Source: Tanypteryx hageni (lineage: Eukaryota; Arthropoda; Insecta; Odonata; Petaluridae). From it: a DNA stretch of 64,000 bases. Shown piece after piece: positions 1-9,145 of the stretch (positions are counted from its first letter, which is position 1; each line of letters starts with the position of its first letter). Location: positions 24,147,369 through 24,211,368 of the forward strand of contig CM054114.1 in assembly GCA_028673005.1 (NCBI GenBank), in the 5' to 3' direction. Under the pieces are notes generated by a model. That model was not told where the DNA came from, made no database searches, and saw only the letters and a program-made list of their open reading frames with translations. A program made the translations under genes and the position numbers.

Positions 1-249
1 AAAAACCATGAAAATTTGTTTAAACAATTGCGAATTTTTAGCGGCCGCATTGTTGCGCTTTTTCAAGATTTTCGTTTTTTCTAGTCGGTTTTGCACAAAA
101 TTGTACGTATGAAAAAAATTTCGAATCTCCAGCACATCTGGAAATGCCAAAACATTAGTATCATCCTATCATTCTATATAGACGTTCCTTACAGAGGAGG
201 AGGATATAACATATAACAGGAGGATACTAATGTTTAGGCACTTCCAGAC
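1..249 (-). repeat. Repeat A fragment with a head-to-head inversion
   Basis: AT-rich segment matching the A units near 27 kb. It has the core gtttaaac followed by gcggccgc, then the hallmark gaggaggaggatataacata. At about 205-225 the unit flips and continues in the opposite orientation (aggaggatactaatgtttag). The same flip occurs at about 53.79 kb. No coding capacity seen. Confidence 0.7.
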
Positions 250-601
250 ACTAATTAGGGTACCACCAGGATCGCATCAACAAGCTGGTTCAAAAACATG
301 CCTCCAAAAAATTAATTTTAGGCTCCACCACCCACACAAAAGATAATAAAAAGGAAAACAAATATATTAAATTGCCTTATTTTCCTTCACTTAATAGGGG
401 TTTGGACAGAATTTTCAGGAAAAAGGATTTTACAATAGCTTACAAGAGGCAACACAGTTTGAAAAATTTTCTGGGCATCACAAAAACAAAACTGAAATTT
501 TAGACAAGTCAGGAATTTACAAAATTCAATGCTCGCATTGCCCCAAACAGTACATAGGCCAAACTAGGAGAAAGCTGGTCACTCGCTTCAAGGAACACTT
601 C
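250..601 (+). pseudogene. Penelope-like element, C-terminal part, 5' piece (GIY-YIG domain, interrupted)
   Basis: Conceptual translation gives the end of the RT thumb/linker (KYIKLPYFPSLNRGLDRIF, then SLKNFLGITKTK). One frameshift near 480 leads to the GIY-YIG endonuclease start: SGIYKIQCSHCPKQYIGQTR followed by RFKEHF. These residues are diagnostic of the Penelope order, whose RT is fused to a C-terminal GIY-YIG nuclease used for integration. The element is 5'-truncated: RT motifs are absent and repeat A abuts it on the left. The reading frame is cut right after KEHF by the RTE insertion and resumes at 3867. This PLE belongs to a different family from the PLEs at 7, 20-26 and 45-51 kb, which lack the clean GIY signature. 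No upstream promoter is visible. Confidence 0.8.
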
Positions 602-648
602 ATCATCATAGGTAGTCTGTCCGTAGACAGGTCCGTGATTATTCTTGG

Positions 649-3637
649 TTAAACCTGGTTCTCCATATATGTACTCCTATTTTCCGCTGTCCTCTTCATA
701 TCTTGATAACTCTCTTTCCCTTTCAAATCGTCTATCAGCTGAAAGCTTTTCCTACCTCTTTCCCTTTTCCCATCTAGTTTTCCTTCTAACACGTCCTTAA
801 TCATACTCTCTCTCCTCAGGTAATGTCCAACCCAGTTAGCCTTCCTCTTTCTGATGGTCTGTATAATCATTCGCTTCTCTCCTATTCTTCGTAGCACTTC
901 ATCGCTTTTATCCTATCTTTCCATTTTATCTTCAGCATTCTCCTCCAAGTCCACATTTCAAAGCTTTCCAAGTATTTGATGTCATTTTTCCTTAGCGTCC
1001 ATGTTTCTGCCCCATACAATGCTATACTCCATACGTAGCATTTTATCAACTTCTTGCGGATATCTTCCCTTATATTCCCTGTAAGTAGTTGTTTCTTTCT
1101 TCTGAAAGCCGCTTTTGCTTTTCCTATTCTAGTTTTGATCTCATCCGTACATTTTGCCTCTCGTGTTATGATACTTCCAAGGTATTTATATTCTGAAACT
1201 TGTTCTAATGGCTTTCCCCCAATACTTATGTTCAGATTCTCTTCTTTACCCGATATTCGAATGACCTTGGATTTTTCTGTATTTATTTCCATACCGTATT
1301 TTCTACCAGTTATCACTAGTCTATTTATCATTTTTTGTAGCTCCTCTTCCTTTCTTGCTAGAAGTACTTGATCATCTGCGTATTTTACTGTTCTTATAAG
1401 CCTTCCTCCAATTTTGAAATCCTCTGTGCCTTCTAAAGCTTCTTGCATTAGACTTTCTCCGTATATATTGAATAGGGTTGGCGATAGGCAGCAGCCTTGT
1501 CTTACTCCTCTACCGATATTTATTCCGCAGGTGTCCACTTTCTCAAACATGACCTTTACAAATTGATTTTCATATAGATTCCTAATCAGTCTCCTGTCTT
1601 TCCAGTCTACACCTATATCCTTTAATATCCTTATCAATTTTACCCAATTTACTCTATCAAAGGCCTTCTGCCAGTCTGCGAAACATGGGCAGATATCTTG
1701 ATTGTATTCTATTGCCCTTTCTGATACGATTCTAACTACTCCTATAGCATCTCTAGTTCCTCGTCCTTTTCTGAAACCGAATTGATCTTCCCCTATTATT
1801 TCTTCTGCCTTTTTCTCCAGCCTTTTATTAAGAATCCTCGTGATGATCTTCGATGTGTGTGACAGAAGGCTTATAGTTCTGTAATCTTTACACTGCATTG
1901 CCTTTGGCTTCTTCTTTAGAGGGATCATTGTTACTTCTAGGAAATCCTGAGGCCACTCTCCCGTGTCGTAAATCTTATTAATTAATTTCGTGATCGCTTT
2001 TAGTCCTTCTGATCCTATGACTTTAAGTATCTCAGCCAGTATTCCATCGCTGCCTGTGGCTTTCCCCTTCTTTAGTTCCACTATCGCCTTTTCTACTTCG
2101 CTCTCCATAATACCTGGTCCTAAGTTGTCTTCTTCAATGTTTTTCTCATTTTCCAGCTCTATTTTTGTCGCTCCTGCCTGTTTGCTGTATAATTCCTTAA
2201 TGTATTCTTCCCATACCTGTGCTACATCCTTTGTTTCTGAGACTATCTCCCCATCCGTATTCATAATTCCTTTACCACAAATTCCATTAGACTTCTTATC
2301 TTCTAATTCCAGTGGCCTAGCGTACATCATATCGTGCCGTCCTAACTTCTCCATTTGTTCTATTTCATTACATTTTCCTTTTATCCAATTTTCTCTAGCT
2401 TTATCTGTTACCCTTCTCAACTCATTGTTTATACGCCTATAGTTGGCTCTACCTTCTTCACTGTTAACGTTTTTCCATTTTCGTCTCTCATCCATTTTCT
2501 CCAGCATTTCCTTCGTGATCCATGGTTTTCTGATTTTCTTCTCTTGTTTTCCAATCTCTTTATCCAAGGTATCCTTGATACTGGTTTTAATTTCATCCCA
2601 TTCTATATCGACGGTCTTCGGTTTATTTTCCAACTTTCTTAGGTTATCTTCCAACTTCATGCTGACTACATCCTGCCTTTCTTTCAGTTTTTCTAGGTCC
2701 CAGGTCTGTCTTTCTCTTCTCGTTTTTCTTATTTGTTTGAGCTTTGTACTCACGTCAAGTATTAGAAGGCTGTGATCTGAATCAATGTCTGCTCCTTGCA
2801 ATGCCTTGGCGTTCTTTATGCTGTTCCTAAATCTTTGTTTTACAAGGATGTAATCTATTTGGCATCTCATTCTATCTCCTGGGCTTTTCCATGTGTATAA
2901 CCTTCGTTTATGGTTTTTGAACCATGTATTAGTCACTACAAGGTCATTATTGATGCAGAATTCTACGAGTTTCTCCCCTCCTCGATTTCTCTTCCCAAGT
3001 CCGTATTGCCCGACAACATTTTCTTCCTGTCCTTCTCCGACTATGCTGTTCCAATCTCCCATTATTATGCAGTTTACCTTTCCTCTTCCGTCTTCTTCGT
3101 AAATTTCATTAATTTGCTCATAGATCTCATCTATTTCTTCATCGTCATGAGTTGACGTTGGCATATATACCTGGATTATTAGCATGTCCACTGGGACTGC
3201 ATTTAGCTTTATTGCCATCAGTCTATCGTTCGTTGCTATTATCTTTGTCACGCTTTTCATCATATCTTTCTTAAGTACCAGAGCTACTCCCCTTCACCAC
3301 TATTTCCTCCAGAATAAACTACCGTGAATTCTTCCGAGTCGAACTGTCCTTCTCTCTCCCACCTAGTTTCGCTTAGCCCTATAATGTCAACTCTATTTCT
3401 TCTCATTTCTTCTTTCAAGTTCTCTAGCTTTTCTGCCTTTCTCATAGTTCTTACGTTCCAAATCCCTATTCGTAATTTACTTTCGACAAATGTTTTCCTC
3501 AAGGCAGTCCCCGCCCGGAGATCCGATTGGGGGACTATTTTACCTCCGGATTGTTTTACCTCGAGAGAAATCATATTGTCCAACCATATAATCTTTACTA
3601 GGGATTGTAATGTGGTAGTTTCCCTTTTGCTTTCCAC
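649..3637 (-). pseudogene. RTE endonuclease/reverse transcriptase ORF with two frameshifts
   Basis: Encodes the retrotransposition enzyme: an N-terminal APE-like endonuclease that nicks target DNA and a reverse transcriptase that primes from the nick. The N-terminal piece (3284-3637) has WNVRTM and IIGLSETRW. The main open stretch (882-3263, 793 codons) has MGDWNS near residue 68 and SDHSLL near 164, both endonuclease motifs. RT motif A (FADWQKAFDRV) is near 528, VRQGCCLSP marks motif B, and the catalytic YADD is near 628. The C-terminal piece (649-897) carries the RRKANWVGH-like tail typical of this family. The pieces are in different frames: one shift falls in a G run at about 3285 and one near 900. 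No internal stops occur in the 793-codon stretch, so decay is slight and the shifts could be recent mutations or sequence errors. It resembles insect proteins labelled 'craniofacial development protein 2-like' or 'endonuclease-reverse transcriptase'. Confidence 0.85.
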
Positions 3638-3792
3638 ATCGCAGTACTGTAGCCGTTCAAATCGTCCTGATCACGCCTACAGCTGTATTGGATATAGACC
3701 CAACCAACATCATTTGTTTTCGGCTCTATACCATACTGACAGTACTGCTGCCTACTGCCAGGCAGTGATGATGGTTTTTTTTTTAAATAAAA

Positions 3793-3866
3793 CCTCCATT
3801 CGAGGGGTTTGAACCCCCGAACTTTGCAATAGAAAGCCGGCACGCTAACCACTACACCGCCAGTGC
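3793..3866 (-). repeat. tRNA-like segment (SINE-head type) fused to the RTE 5' end
   Basis: A 74-nt segment on the minus strand begins gcactggcggtgtagtgg, which resembles a D arm/box A, and ends with cgggggttcaaacccctcg, a T arm with box B GGTTCAAACC. The T stem pairs well, but the anticodon stem and acceptor stem do not, so a functional tRNA is unlikely. It sits exactly between the resumed PLE frame and an A-rich run (tttaaaaaaaaaa on the minus strand) preceding the RTE. It therefore came in with the RTE insertion or is its mobile head. Confidence 0.6.
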
Positions 3867-4095
3867 ATTTTAAGGATCTCTTAGCCCACTATAAATACAA
3901 CCGATTTGAGAAATCCAGTGTCGCTAATCACATTTTCGAAACCGGCCACAGCACTTAATTAAAGGACTTACAACTGGTAATCTCATCTAATAGCTCTTTA
4001 AATGCTCTAGAAAACCTTCACATTTATAAAAATCGTGATACATTGATGAACAGTGACACTGACTTTAACAAGACACTTTACAGACTTATTGACCA
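3867..4095 (+). pseudogene. Penelope-like element, 3' piece of the interrupted GIY-YIG domain
   Basis: Continues the frame broken at 601: FKDLLAHYKYNRFEKSSVAN then HIFETGHST, the histidine-containing end of the PLE GIY-YIG nuclease. One stop follows (about 3958), then LKDLQLV and LENLHIYK, and the end LYRLIDQR before a TAA near 4100. This tail (ALExLHI, LMN, LYRL) is characteristic of classical Penelope proteins. Bases 4096-4345 downstream would be its 3' UTR or flank. They hold a pyrimidine-rich stretch and no recognisable gene. Confidence 0.78.
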
Positions 4096-4345
4096 GAGAT
4101 AATACACATGCGCCTCTGTTGTTTCCTTTTTCATTTGTTCTCACTCCACCGGTGCTTTTTGTCTTTCTTTTGCCTTTCGTTCTTTCTCCACCCCTTGTCT
4201 CTCCACTCCGGCACAGTCGACTTTGGTCGCTGTCGAAGGAACGTCGCCCTTGAAAATGCCCACTTAGTAAGCGATATGCATCGGGCTATTACCACTGTTT
4301 TTTGGCTGGAGTTTTTAACTTTCATTCAGTTTACGCCAAATAGTT

Positions 4346-6952
4346 TTTTGAGCCATCTTTGAATACTATTTGTAATGCTGAAATTTGTCTGAAAAATGAA
4401 TGTACTTTTAATGTGAGATGAAATGCTTGCAGTATACAAGCACCAACTACTAGTATTTTATATATATGTTATATCCTCCTCTGTAAGAGTCTTCGATATA
4501 TAATGATAACATATAACATATAGGAGGATACTAATGTCCAGCCCAAACTACAAAAGCTAGAGATCTGAAAGTTTTAGCTTTGTAGATATGATGGAGAAAC
4601 CTTCAGATAAAATAAGACTTCTCATCTAAGTGACATGAGTTTGACTCCAGAATTTCCGAAAATTGCGTTATTTCCCGTAAGAAGAGCATTGCGCCATATT
4701 TGTAAATTATTAAGGGCACTTGCCGGTAAGCTAGAAAAATGAACTTTTTAGTGTTGCTAGATGGTTGCAATATCTATTTGGAATTATTGTCATTTTTGCT
4801 TGCAGTTTCTTGGGTTCGACTCCAGAGACCCCGGAATATCTCCCATAAGTTAGCATGGGAAAACGCAATCCAGTGTGTAGACCAATCTATGAAGTTTAGG
4901 AAGCTGAAATTTTGCAGAAGTAAAGAACTTTTCTCATAACCAACTATGAAAATAGATAATTTTAAAATTGTTAATTTGAGGGGTTATTTTAACCCCATTT
5001 GAACATTAAAATTTAATAATTATTTAGGTATAACGGGATGAGCTAGGAAGCTGCAAATTTCAAATTATTTACAGAACAGTGCATTTGCACACAAACATTT
5101 CAATCTCTCCATATTAATATTGCGGCAACCGTTAAAAATGTTAAAATATTAATTAATTGGAAAAATATTATTTTACTTCTAGAAGTGTTACAACTTTAAA
5201 ATTTCGCTGAAATGTGTAACATTAGTACCCCATAATGGAGAAAGTATAAAATTCTTAAAATTGCAACATTTGGGGATTGTTTTAAACTATTATTTTAACA
5301 TGTGGGAAAAACGAAAATCCCTGCGGAGGTGAAATATTTAGAAATAAAAATATATGTGTAATGATGAAATACCTGTCTGAGAAATGATTGCCTTTTCAAG
5401 GTGAGATGATATGCTTGCAGAATGCAAGCACCAACAACTAGTATGTTCTACGTTATCAATATTTATAGACGTTTCTTACAGAGGAGGAGGAGGAGATAAC
5501 ATATAATATGTAGGAGGATAATAATGTTTAGGCACTTCCAGATGAGCTGGAGATTCGAAATGTTTTTCTTAGGTAGGATTTTGTGCAAACCCGACTAGAA
5601 AAAACGAAATTCTTGAATAAACACAAAAATGCGGCAGCTAGAAATTCGCAATTGTTTAAACAAATTTTCAAGGTTTATGTATTTCCGAATGTGCTACGAA
5701 GTTGAAATTTTTTTTATACGTAGATTTCGTAAAAAAAACTACACAGGAATTATACAAATTTTGATATCTTAATTTGTTTTGCTTTTGAAAATTATTAAAG
5801 TTTAGACAAATAGATAACAGTTTAGACATTACGGGATAAGTTAGTAAAATAAAAATTTCAAGTTATTTACATAGTAGTGCATTTGCACAAATAAACATTT
5901 GAATCTCTCCATTAATATATTGCGGCGGCCGTTAAAAATGTTAAAAATTTAAACAATTAGAAAAATATTATTTCACTTCTAGAAGAGCTACAACCTTAAA
6001 GTTTGGCAGAAATGTGTAGCCTTAGTACCCTATAATGGAGAAAGTATAAAATTCTTAAAATTACAAATATTGGGGATTGCTTTAATTTATTATTTTTACA
6101 TAAGGGAAAAACGAAAATCGTTGCGGAGGTGATATCTTAAAATTTAAAAAATAATTGTAATGATGAAAAATGTCTGAAAAATGAATGATTCATCAAGGTG
6201 TGATGAAATGCTTGCAGATTGCAAGCACCTTCTACTAGTATGTTATATCTATCCTCCTCTGTAAGAGTCGTCGATATATAATGATAACATATATATAGGA
6301 GGATGCTAATGTTTCGGCAATTCCAGATGAGCTGGAGATTTGAAATTTTTTTCTTAGGTAGGATTTTGTGCAAAACCGACTAGAACAAACGAAATTTTTG
6401 AAAAAGTGCAACAATGCGGCCGCTAAAAATTCGCAATTGTTTAAACAAATTTTCAAGGTTTATGTATTACCGAATGTGCCACAGTGTTGAAATTTATTTT
6501 ATAAGTAGTCTTCTTAAAAAAACGAAATAAGGATTATACAAATTTTGATATATTTATTTGATTGGCAGTTAAAAATTTTTAAAGTTTAAATAAATGGATA
6601 ACTGTTAAGGTACTACGGTATGAGCTAGTAAGCTGAAATTTTCAAATTATTTACACAGTAGTGAACTTGCAGAAATAAACATTTCAATTTTACCATATAT
6701 AATTTTCCGCGGCCGTTAAAAATTATTTAAATTTAAACAATTTGAAAAATATTATTTTACTTCTTGAAGTGCTACAACTTTAAAATTTGGCTTAAATGTG
6801 TAGCATTCGTATCCCATAATGGAGCAAGTGTGAAATTTTTAAAATTGCAACATTAAGGGATTTTTTTAAACTATTATTTTTACATGTGGGAAAAACTAAA
6901 ATCACTGCGGGAGTGAAATATTCAGAATTAAAAGATTATTTGTAATAAAGAT
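4346..6952 (+). repeat. Repeat A tandem array (three units)
   Basis: Tandem AT-rich units anchored by a conserved small hairpin TGCTTGCA-nnn-TGCAAGCA at 4424-4442, 5412-5430 and 6209-6227, giving spacings of 988 and 797 bp. Each unit carries tcctcctctgtaagag, aggaggatactaatg, a gagctggagattcgaaat phrase, and gcggccgc next to gtttaaac. An inverted copy lies at 26.44-30.06 kb and a direct copy at 51.35-54.7 kb. Short ORFs here are inconsistent between units, and I see no gene. Confidence 0.75.
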
Positions 6953-7895
6953 ATGTCTGTCCAAAAAATGAACATATATACCCAGCCAATTCTTACCTCT
7001 TCCTCCCATCAGTCCCTCTATATAAACCTTTTTGCCAATCCTCCGCTCCTCTCCTTCCGCCGGCCCCCAAATTTGGGAAATATCTTGTGGAGGAAGGAAC
7101 TTCCCACTTCTACCGCGCTTCTTGCAATAGGCTCCCACCCCTGCGGAAAACCTCGCTGCCTCACTTGCCCTATCCACCTACCCTCATCTTCTTTCTCGAG
7201 TCCCTCCACCAACATCTCCTACCCCATCACCTCCAGTAGCAACTGCACCACCCGTAACGTCATTTACCTCCTTACCTGCACACTTTGTCCCGAGTTTTAC
7301 GTAGGCTTCACCAGCAATCCGTTAAACATCCGAATGAACGGGTACCGGAATCGCGTTTCTCTCAGACGCCTCCTCCCAGTTGCATTACACGCCAATACCC
7401 ACAATGTCCCCTTCAATAGTTGCTACAATGTTAGGATTATTCGCGTTTTACCATATGACACTCCTGCCCACTTTCCGACACTGGGAACTAGCACATATCC
7501 ATCTTCTCGACTCTTTCTCTCCGCCTGGCCTCAACCTCCGCTAACCCTCTTAGCCCCCGTTACAATGTCTCCTTGTTACATTGTAGTTATTTGAACTTTC
7601 CCTTACCACACTCCCTCTTTATTGGCTATCCACCCCTCCTATTCCCCACCACCTCCAATCATCAACCTTCCCACATCACCCTGTCATTCCCCTCCCAGTG
7701 TGTCACTTTACGTTACTCTTTCGCTGAAGAAGGGCATAGGCCCGATAAGCTTGCGTGTGTTTTTGTGTTCGTGTGTTTTACGTGTCTCTTCGATGCCCCC
7801 AGCAGCATGCCAGCTTGGTCCTCAACTTGGTAAGTGTCCGCTGGGCTTCCTTCAACACCTTGTTGCCACCCTCATCACTACCTTTTCTTTTCCTT

Positions 7896-7900
<5 letters not shown>
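6953..7900 (+). pseudogene. 5'-truncated Penelope-like element (family 2): C-terminal GIY-YIG region
   Basis: An open stretch at 6953-7594 encodes the connector and nuclease end of a PLE. It has a cysteine cluster HPCGKPRCLTC, then a degenerate GIY-YIG core: VIYLLTCTLC replaces GIY, and FYVGFT replaces YIG. NIRMNGYRN, carrying the conserved arginine, follows. The first methionines derive from the adjacent repeat, since the junction with repeat A lies near 6980. RT motifs are absent. The 3' UTR contains ctgaagaagggcataggccc (7724-7743) and runs into a TA repeat. The same junction appears inverted at about 26.43 kb, so this fragment was duplicated with its flank. Confidence 0.75.

Positions 7901-7940
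<40 letters not shown>
7901..7940. repeat. (TA)n microsatellite at a PLE 3' end
   Basis: Twenty uninterrupted TA dinucleotides between the PLE 3' UTR and segment C. The same position is occupied by longer TA runs in the copies near 20.1 and 45.1 kb. Confidence 0.95.
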
Positions 7941-7942
<2 letters not shown>

Positions 7943-8585
7943 TTTTACACACACCTCAGAAGTTATATTTTAATCACACGTTGGTTTTCAATGGGAAATT
8001 TCGCTCGATTGTAAGTAATAAAATAATCGACAATTACTTAAAACCTGCCCCATTCGAATGAAAGTAAATCTTTATTTTCACGTTTATTCCTTCGGCGTAA
8101 ATTACTCATTTCTTTTCATTTGCAAACGCTGTTTATTTGTAAGGAATATCGGCGATCTAAGTTCATTTTTCCATCCTAGATTATCCATTTCACCTCATTC
8201 TCTAAATGCTGCGTGCGCACGAAAGGAAATTAAAACTAATCGAGGATTTACAGCCGATGTTGTTTACTCCTGTTGTCACGGAGATTATTTTCGTTGACAA
8301 CGGTTGAAATACATGGGAAAAATTTCCAAGTTCAAATTTGAATTAAGGCATTCACTTTTGAGTATCTTGAAATACGCTACTTCTTCGATAAAAATGTATT
8401 GAACAAAACACGTGCATTTACGGTACGTTATAGTGGCACTCCCGATTAGGTCACGTCATCTGTTTACGATATTTTCTTGGTTTTTTGGCCCTTTTGTCCT
8501 AAATACCAAATTTCATCATCGTCTGCCAAATGGTTTCTGAGATGAAATATTCGGACAGACACAATGTAAAAGTTTTCGTTTGTTT
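7941..8585 (+). repeat. Segment C: conserved non-coding sequence downstream of PLE family 2
   Basis: About 640 bp, nearly identical to inverted copies at 19.44-20.06 kb and 44.48-45.11 kb. It contains gtttactcctgttgtcacgg and a cgttgacaacggttg phrase, plus an end with aaatttcatcatcgtctgcc and cggacagacac. It includes a 79-codon open frame (8058-8297) that is kept in all copies. The DNA is equally conserved outside that frame, so coding is not supported. It could be the extended PLE 3' UTR or shared flanking DNA. Confidence 0.65.
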
Positions 8586-8599
8586 ATTGTGAAGCACGC

Positions 8600-9145
8600 T
8601 TAGAAAGGAAGGGATAAAGCAAGAGAGTGGAAGTATAACAAGAGGATGAGACAAAAGAAGAAAGGGGGAAGAGAGAGAGAAAAAATTTGGAGAGAGGAAA
8701 TTGGGAGGGAGATAGAGAGAGAGAGAGAGAGAAGAAGTGAACAAGTGAAGAGAGGGAGAAAGAGGAATTGATGAAGGAGGATAAGAAACGAAAAGTGAAC
8801 AGGCGCTGAGGAAGAATGAGAGAATGGGAGAGAAAGGAATAAGGAGAAGAGAGCAAGAATTATAGCGGAGAAGTGAAGAAAGGAAAGAAAATGAAGAGGA
8901 TACGGGAAGGGCGTAATTGAGACAAAGACGGATGGAAAAAGAGAGAGAGAGAGAAGGAGAGGGAGATAGAAAACGAAAAGATAGGAGGAAGTAATGAAGG
9001 TTTAGGGGGAGAGAGAGAGAAAATGAGATCGAGGAAGAGAATGAGAAAATGGGAGAGATAGAGAAAAAGATATAGAGAAAAGGAACAGAAAAGAGAAACG
9101 AAGAGAGAGAGAGAGATAGCAGGAGGAAGATAGAGAAGTAGGGAT
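8600..9145. repeat. Tract D: polypurine on the + strand
   Basis: More than 500 bp of almost pure A/G on the + strand, mostly gagaga and ggaagaag. The Ser/Leu-rich open frames on the minus strand are a by-product. An inverted, nearly identical copy is at 43.92-44.46 kb. Confidence 0.9.

Larger units (their letters stand above)
602..3866 (-). mobile_element. RTE-type non-LTR retrotransposon, near full length, inserted in a PLE
   Basis: The element runs from a tRNA-like head (3866-3793) and A-rich stretch through a 5' UTR, an endonuclease-RT coding region and a 3' end of short ATG/GAT-type repeats (catcatcat on the + strand at 601-609). Its length of about 3.26 kb is typical of RTE elements, which end in short tandem repeats rather than poly(A). 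The flanks CACTT (596-600) and CATTT (3866-3870) could be a short imperfect target-site duplication. The 5' UTR contains a gatgtggaaagc motif around 3637-3650 that I associate with insect RTEs from memory. The insertion is younger than the PLE it interrupts. Confidence 0.8.

Noticed and set aside
3793..3866. Functional tRNA gene
   Set aside because: The anticodon and acceptor stems do not pair, and it lies inside a retroposon insertion.
4346..6952. CRISPR-like array
   Set aside because: Units are 0.8-1 kb with no short repeat-spacer pattern, in a eukaryotic context.
8058..8297. 79-codon ORF conserved in three segment C copies as a candidate gene
   Set aside because: Conservation is equal outside the frame, and the 60.1-kb relative does not keep it open.
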